A program made the translations under genes and the position numbers. Shown piece after piece: positions 60,076 to 64,000 of a DNA stretch of 64,000 nucleotides; the stretch's first letter is position 1; each line of letters opens with the position of its first letter. A model generated the notes under the pieces. That model saw only the letters and a list, made by a program, of their open reading frames with translations. It had not been told where the DNA came from and ran no database searches. This stretch comes from JACKHA01 sp041401985 (GTDB lineage: Bacteria > Planctomycetota > Phycisphaerae > Phycisphaerales > UBA1924), in the NCBI GenBank assembly GCA_041401985.1, contig JAWKTE010000003.1, positions 124,001 to 188,000 on the forward strand. Reading direction: 5' to 3'.

Positions 60076-60618
60076 ATGATTCTCATCGAATGGCTTCGGT
60101 GCGTGGCGTGGTGGGATTGGATCAAGACGCTATCCCCGTCGGATGTTCTGCAAACTGTGTCGTTGTGTGCGGTCGCTGCGGGCATCGTGTTCGCCGTTCG
60201 CCAGTTCAGGCTGACAAGCACGCTTGGCTACATGCACGTCTTCAGCAACCCGACGGTCATCGCGATGCGAACGAAGGTGGATGCGTGGCTGGCGTCAACG
60301 GCCGATGACGCGCAGAGGCTCAAGGAGATCGAGCGGGACATCGAACTTCAGACGGCGCTTCGGCTGATGCTGAGCGTCTTCAGTCAGATTGGCGTCGCAT
60401 ACCACTATGGAGTGCTGAGTCGACGGATCGCCCGCGCCATCTTCAATCCCCTGGTGCCGACGTACTACGGGCGGTTGAAGTTCTACATTGAGGCTCAGCG
60501 TGCTCGGAAGGTGCTTGTCGGATACTTTTTCGAGTATCTTGCCCAAGAGATCGAGCGACATCCGAGGGTGCTGCCGCGGCGGATGCGCGCCGTGCCCGAT
60601 CCTGCCGGGGAAGAATGA
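60076..60618 (+). CDS. DUF4760-like membrane-anchored protein
   Basis: 180 residues. One N-terminal hydrophobic segment, DVLQTVSLCAVAAGIVFAVR, then a cytoplasmic helical domain with EIERDIELQTALRLMLSVFS and RRIARAIFNPLVPTYYGRLK. This pattern (a helix, then F/Y-rich alpha-helical domain with Y-Y-x-R-x-K/F) recalls DUF4760, though I am not sure. Base composition is plainly less GC-rich than the neighbours, so recent acquisition is possible. It sits where an ABC permease might be expected. Confidence 0.6.
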   Translation: MILIEWLRCVAWWDWIKTLSPSDVLQTVSLCAVAAGIVFAVRQFRLTSTLGYMHVFSNPTVIAMRTKVDAWLASTADDAQRLKEIERDIELQTALRLMLSVFSQIGVAYHYGVLSRRIARAIFNPLVPTYYGRLKFYIEAQRARKVLVGYFFEYLAQEIERHPRVLPRRMRAVPDPAGEE

Positions 60619-60844
60619 GCCGCAAGAGTGCCGCGAGCTGGTTCGCGCCTCGCAATGGACGCACGACTTGGCGGGGGGGGTTGGCTGGCGTGGCGACGAG
60701 GTGCTCGCAGCCACCGCCGAATCGCCGTGCTTACCGGACCCGCTCGGGCGCACGAAACAGCACATGGCGACCTCTGAGCGGTCGTCTCAGGTTTGGCACG
60801 CGATTCACGCCCCGTCGGTCGGCACTGGGCCGATGTTCTTGGTC

Positions 60845-61327
60845 ATGGGACGCCGACCCGTTCGAACGCCGCGGGCCTTCACCCTGGTGGAGATCCTCAT
60901 CGTCGTGGTGATCCTGGGGATCCTGGCGGCGATCGTGACGCCGCAGTTCGCGGGGGCGTCGCAGCAGACGAGCCAGGCGTCGTTCGTGACGGACCTGCTG
61001 AACTTCGAGAAGGCGATGGACATCTACGCCGCCCGGACGGGGCGGTACCCCGGCGACGGGTCGTCGGGGCAGGTGCCGGCGGGGTTCGAGGACTATGTGC
61101 GGGTCGAGGGGTTCGAGGGTGGCACGCCGGTGGGGGGCGTGTGGGACCTCGAGTACAACGACCACGGCGTGACGTCGGCGGTGGGCGTGCACTTCAACGG
61201 TTCGGGCTACACGCAGGATGACGCGTACATGAGCCAGATCGACGCGATCTTCGACGACGGGAACGTGAACGCCGGGCGGTTCCGGCGCTTGGCGGCGGGG
61301 CGGTATTACCTGGTCGTCGCTGAGTGA
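60845..61327 (+). CDS. Type IV pilin-like/pseudopilin protein
   Basis: 160 residues. A class III signal is clear: basic leader MGRRPVRTPRA, then FTLVEILIVVVILGILAAIV. The residue before Phe is Ala rather than the usual Gly, which pre-pilin peptidases tolerate poorly in some species. The mature body is short and has GRYPGDGSSGQVPAGFEDYV and YNDHGVTSAVGVHFN, like planctomycete prepilin-type proteins of unknown role. No pilus or type II secretion genes are nearby, so it is an orphan. ATG 60845 is preferred over one 12 bases upstream. Confidence 0.8.
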   Translation: MGRRPVRTPRAFTLVEILIVVVILGILAAIVTPQFAGASQQTSQASFVTDLLNFEKAMDIYAARTGRYPGDGSSGQVPAGFEDYVRVEGFEGGTPVGGVWDLEYNDHGVTSAVGVHFNGSGYTQDDAYMSQIDAIFDDGNVNAGRFRRLAAGRYYLVVAE

Positions 61328-61366
61328 GTGTGGCGGCGGTCCGTGGCTTTGCGTGGGACCGCTTGG

Positions 61367-61507
61367 ACCACGGAGGCACGGAGGGCACTGAGGAAGTCAA
61401 CGAGAGGGTGGTGGGGGCGGAGCGCCCTTCGAGGCGTCACCGTGGGGAGGCCGAGCCGGCCGACTCGCGCCCCGACGTCTCTCTCCGTGCCTCCGTGTCT
61501 CTGTGGT
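61367..61507. repeat. ACCACGGAG terminal-inverted-repeat element, copy C (141 bp)
   Basis: Left end ACCACGGAGGCACGGAGGGC and right end TCCGTGCCTCCGTGTCTCTG followed by TGGT, inverted. It lies between convergent genes, 40 bases after the pilin-like stop and 26 bases before the EEP-family stop. Confidence 0.8.
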
Positions 61508-61532
61508 GACAACGCTCGGACGCGTCTGGGTT

Positions 61533-62663
61533 CTATCGATCCCCGATCCACAACTCCACAGCGACCGGCAGGTGGTCCGAGGCGAAGCCGGCGGGGGCGG
61601 GGGTGGTCCGCCAGTTGGAGCCGGGAGCGCGCGTGGGCGTGCCCAGGATGAACGCGCTGCCGGGCACGACCTCGGGCATGGCGGGGGCGCTCACGAGGAT
61701 GTGGTCGATGCGTCGCCCGGACTCGTGGCTCATGGTCGCGGCCCAGCGGTCCTGATCGACCCGCAGCAGTTCGGTCAGGCCCGCGTCCAGCAGCGTCTGG
61801 ACGCTCTGCTCGTCGGTTTGCGCGTTGAGGTCGCCCAGGACGATGATGTTGGCGCTTGCGTCGGCGGCGCGGGCCTCTTCGATGAGTTCGACGATCTTGC
61901 GAGACTCGGCCTCGCGCCAGTACCCGCCGGGGCCGCCGGACTTGTTGTGCAGGACGAAGAGGGTGAGGACGTAGGGCTCGGCCGCGCCGGCGCTGCCGCC
62001 CTCGCTTCCGCCTTCATTCGCTGATGCCGGCACGGTCACGTCCACGCGCAGGGGCGAGCGCTTGAACGTGATCGGCTCGCCGGCGAAGTAGTTCTCGGCG
62101 TTGCCCCACTGGTCGGGGTGGATGCCGCCGAGTTCCAGGCCCGCCCAGGTCTGGACGTTCGAGAGCGGGAAGCGGCTGAGCACGGCGCACTCGATGCCGC
62201 GGGGGTCGCCGGTGTCGATGGAGACGAGGTGGTCGTAGCCCAGGCCCGCCAGGTGCTGGTCGCGGAACTCGGCCAGGGCGGATTCGGACTCGATCTCCTG
62301 GAGCGCCAGCACGTCGGCGTCGAGGCGGCGGATGGCGTCGGCCAAGGCGTCCCGCTCGTTCTCGGGTTTGGCGTCGTCGATGTCCTCTTCGTTGCCGGAG
62401 TAGGCGGGGTCGTCGATGTCGTCGAAGAGGTTGAGCAGGTTGTAGGTGGCGATGCGGATGGCCCCGTCGTGGCGCGGCGGGGCGTCGCGCGAGCCGAGGT
62501 AGATCGAGTCGGCGGGGAGGCCGGTGTTGGAGGCGTTGTTGTTCGCGGCGTTGCCGCGCGGCGTCGCGGGGGCGGTCGATGGGCCGCAGGAGGCGAGCAT
62601 CAGCGTGAGCGGCAGCGCGAGGGTCGCCGCGAGGGCCAGGGAACGAGACGTGCTCAATCGCAT
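61533..62663 (-). CDS. Endonuclease/exonuclease/phosphatase-family lipoprotein
   Basis: 376 residues. Lipobox LPLTLMLASCGPS (Cys about 27) and a low-complexity Asn-rich linker. The EEP fold shows IRIATYNLLNLFDDIDD (catalytic Asn), DVLALQEIESESALAEF (Glu), VLHNKSGGPGGY (a family His), IIVLGDLNAQTDEQS (Asp-x-Asn), GRRIDHILVS and FASDHLPVAVE (Asp-His). An exported relative of the nuclease-like protein at 28,793; perhaps acts on extracellular DNA or phosphoesters. GGAGGAAAG lies about eight bases before ATG 62663. It is divergent from aroC. Confidence 0.87.
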   Translation of the reverse strand: MRLSTSRSLALAATLALPLTLMLASCGPSTAPATPRGNAANNNASNTGLPADSIYLGSRDAPPRHDGAIRIATYNLLNLFDDIDDPAYSGNEEDIDDAKPENERDALADAIRRLDADVLALQEIESESALAEFRDQHLAGLGYDHLVSIDTGDPRGIECAVLSRFPLSNVQTWAGLELGGIHPDQWGNAENYFAGEPITFKRSPLRVDVTVPASANEGGSEGGSAGAAEPYVLTLFVLHNKSGGPGGYWREAESRKIVELIEEARAADASANIIVLGDLNAQTDEQSVQTLLDAGLTELLRVDQDRWAATMSHESGRRIDHILVSAPAMPEVVPGSAFILGTPTRAPGSNWRTTPAPAGFASDHLPVAVELWIGDR

Positions 62664-62755
62664 CGGGCTTTCCTCCAAGGAGCGGGCCAGCACTTTAGAC
62701 GACGCGACCGGCCCCCCGCCCGCCACACCCTCGCCCGAGCCCGTTACCCTCTGCC

Positions 62756-63928
62756 ATGCTCGACTATCAGACCGCCGGCGAGAGCCACGGCCCGGCCATG
62801 CTCGCCATCGTCACGGGCCTGCCCGCCGGCCTCTCGCTCGACGCCGACACCATCAACGCCGAACTGCGCCGGCGCCAGGGCGGGTACGGGCGCGGCGGGC
62901 GTCAGCGGATCGAGACCGATGTAGTCGAGTTCCTCGCGGGCACACGCCAGGGCCACAGCGTCGGCTCGCCGCTGGCGATGCGGATCGCCAACAAGGACTC
63001 GCGGATGGACGACGCGGCCCGCACGCCGCCGGTCACGAGGCCGCGACCGGGGCACGCGGACCTGGCGGGGAGCATCAAGTGGCTGACGACCGATTGCCGC
63101 GAGACGCTGGAGCGGGCCAGTGCGCGGGAGACCGCGGCACGGGTCGCGGCCGGGTCGGTGGCGCGGTTGCTGCTGCGGGACTTGGGCATCGAGGTGTTCG
63201 GCTTCGTGCGCCAGATCGCGACGGCGCGGACGGATGTTGATGTCGCGCCCGAGTCGTGGCGCTCGCTGCTGGCGGCCCGCGACGCGAGCGAGACGTACTG
63301 CCCCGATGCCGGCGTGACCGAGGCCCAGTGTGCCGCGATCCGCCAGGCGAAGGTGGACAAGGACACGGTCGGTGGCGTGTGCGAGGTGCACGTGTTCGGC
63401 TGCCCGCCGGGGCTGGGCTCGTGCATGGACTGGCGCCTTCGCCTTGATGCGCGGATCGCCGCGGCGGTGGTGGGGATCCAGGCGTTCAAGGGGGTGGAGT
63501 TCGGCCTCGGGTTCGGGTGCGCGGCGCGTCCCGGCTCGAGGGTCCACGACCCGATCGCATTCGATGCTTCTCGCGTGGGCGACGCGTCGCTGGGCTTCAC
63601 GCGCCCGAGCAACAACGCCGGCGGGCTCGAGGGCGGGATGACCAACGCGATGCCGATCGTGGTTCGCGGCGTGATGAAGCCGATCTCGACGCTGCTGCGG
63701 GGTTTGCCGTCGGTAAACCTGGAGACCAAAGCGCCCGAGCAGTCGCAGTATGAGCGGTCGGACATCTGCGCGGTCTCGGCGGCGAGCGTGGTGATGGAGG
63801 CGGCGGTGGCGTTCGAGGTGGCCCGGGCCGTGCTGGACAAGTTTCCCGGGGACTCGATGCGGGAGTTGCGGGCGGCGTGGGCGGGGTATCTGGAGGCGGC
63901 GCGAGGGCTGGGTGTGACGCCGGCGTGA
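62756..63928 (+). CDS. aroC: Chorismate synthase
   Basis: 390 residues, normal length. Converts 5-enolpyruvylshikimate 3-phosphate to chorismate with reduced FMN, last step of the shikimate pathway. Visible signatures: YQTAGESHGPAM at the N-terminus, RRQGGYGRGGRQRIETDVVE, RPGHADLAGSIKW, ERASARETAARVAAGSVARL and, in the C-terminal half, NNAGGLEGGMTNAMPIVVRG and RSDICAVSAASVVMEA (the third signature). The stop codon lies inside a half copy of the palindrome found in the 17.5-kb array. Confidence 0.97.
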   Translation: MLDYQTAGESHGPAMLAIVTGLPAGLSLDADTINAELRRRQGGYGRGGRQRIETDVVEFLAGTRQGHSVGSPLAMRIANKDSRMDDAARTPPVTRPRPGHADLAGSIKWLTTDCRETLERASARETAARVAAGSVARLLLRDLGIEVFGFVRQIATARTDVDVAPESWRSLLAARDASETYCPDAGVTEAQCAAIRQAKVDKDTVGGVCEVHVFGCPPGLGSCMDWRLRLDARIAAAVVGIQAFKGVEFGLGFGCAARPGSRVHDPIAFDASRVGDASLGFTRPSNNAGGLEGGMTNAMPIVVRGVMKPISTLLRGLPSVNLETKAPEQSQYERSDICAVSAASVVMEAAVAFEVARAVLDKFPGDSMRELRAAWAGYLEAARGLGVTPA

Positions 63929-63980
63929 CTCGGTGGCACCCGCTCGGTTGTGCGCAGAGCCCAACGCGCGAGCGTCGGGT
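63913..63980. repeat. Two palindrome-family copies at the aroC 3' end
   Basis: TGACGCCGGCGTGACTCGGTGGCAC (63913-63938) matches the right half of the array palindrome and overlaps the last aroC codons and its stop. At 63952-63980 a GCGCAGAGCCCAACGCGCGA unit of the GAGCCC-ACGC family begins. Its inverted partner, if any, is beyond the window. Confidence 0.6.
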
Positions 63981-64000
63981 CGCCGCGAGGCTCTGCGAAT

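Overview
The window looks like a contiguous piece of chromosome from a GC-rich planctomycete, most likely of the Phycisphaerae/Phycisphaerales type. The evidence is indirect: a 53-residue basic protein of the Chlamydia/Verrucomicrobia/Planctomycetes family, three secreted proteins ending in a PEP-CTERM-like tail (Pro-Ala motif, short hydrophobic stretch, Arg run), a remnant of an EF-hand/dockerin-like C-terminus, a DUF5117-type zinc metalloprotease, and many lineage-style palindromic spacer repeats. There are no phage, integrase, transposase, CRISPR or rRNA genes. Two tRNA genes are present (Arg-TCT, Gly-GCC).

Layout. 1-5.1 kb: a left-truncated zinc-ribbon protein, an orphan CoA-transferase A subunit with an in-frame insertion, and feoAB (ferrous iron uptake) behind a Fur-box-like palindrome, with feoB frameshifted. 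5.3-13.4 kb: tRNA-Arg, a polytopic membrane protein, a metal/cobalamin-type binding lipoprotein, arginine decarboxylase (speA), a membrane protein, and zinc-type GTP cyclohydrolase folE2. 13.4-16.5 kb: aminotransferase, small basic protein, membrane-anchored protein, EVE-domain protein. 16.5-20.5 kb: a CXXCH/TPR-like protein, a G/T-rich spacer with a six-unit hairpin array, a broken small gene, and a heavily frameshifted pyruvate dehydrogenase E1-alpha gene. 20.5-33 kb: tRNA-Gly, rplI, a BaiN-type flavoprotein, PilZ, two glycosyltransferases, a Nudix/site-2-protease pair, an HU-like protein, a nuclease-fold protein, a 2-hydroxyacid dehydrogenase, a DUF389 membrane protein and a FAD oxidase-like protein whose motif order is circularly permuted. 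33-37.5 kb: a translationally coupled periplasmic molybdenum hydroxylase operon (Tat-exported 2Fe-2S subunit, Moco subunit, FAD/4Fe-4S subunit, Cys-rich small protein). 37.6-42.7 kb: three PEP-CTERM-like exoproteins, a ferredoxin-NADP reductase and an AtpZ-like protein. 42.8-46 kb: a methyltransferase, a small membrane protein inside an inverted-repeat element, and a lipoprotein. 46-56.3 kb: a leftward block of metalloprotease, thioredoxin-NHL protein, methyltransferase-like membrane protein, tyrosine phosphatase, two envelope lipoproteins and DUF2752. 56.4-64 kb: a large membrane protein plus ABC ATPase, a DUF4760-like protein, a pilin-like protein, an EEP-family lipoprotein and aroC.

Three themes stand out. 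(1) Intergenic regions carry at least five families of palindromic or terminally inverted repeats, several ending exactly at or inside stop codons. (2) Frameshifts are concentrated in five genes (feoB, the 5.5-kb membrane protein, the 18.2-kb small gene, pdhA, and the 24-kb glycosyltransferase), while much longer genes are intact; this suggests local base-calling or assembly error, or true decay. (3) The most unusual protein is the permuted D-amino-acid-oxidase-like flavoprotein at 32,015-33,019. I found no obvious new defence or secretion system.
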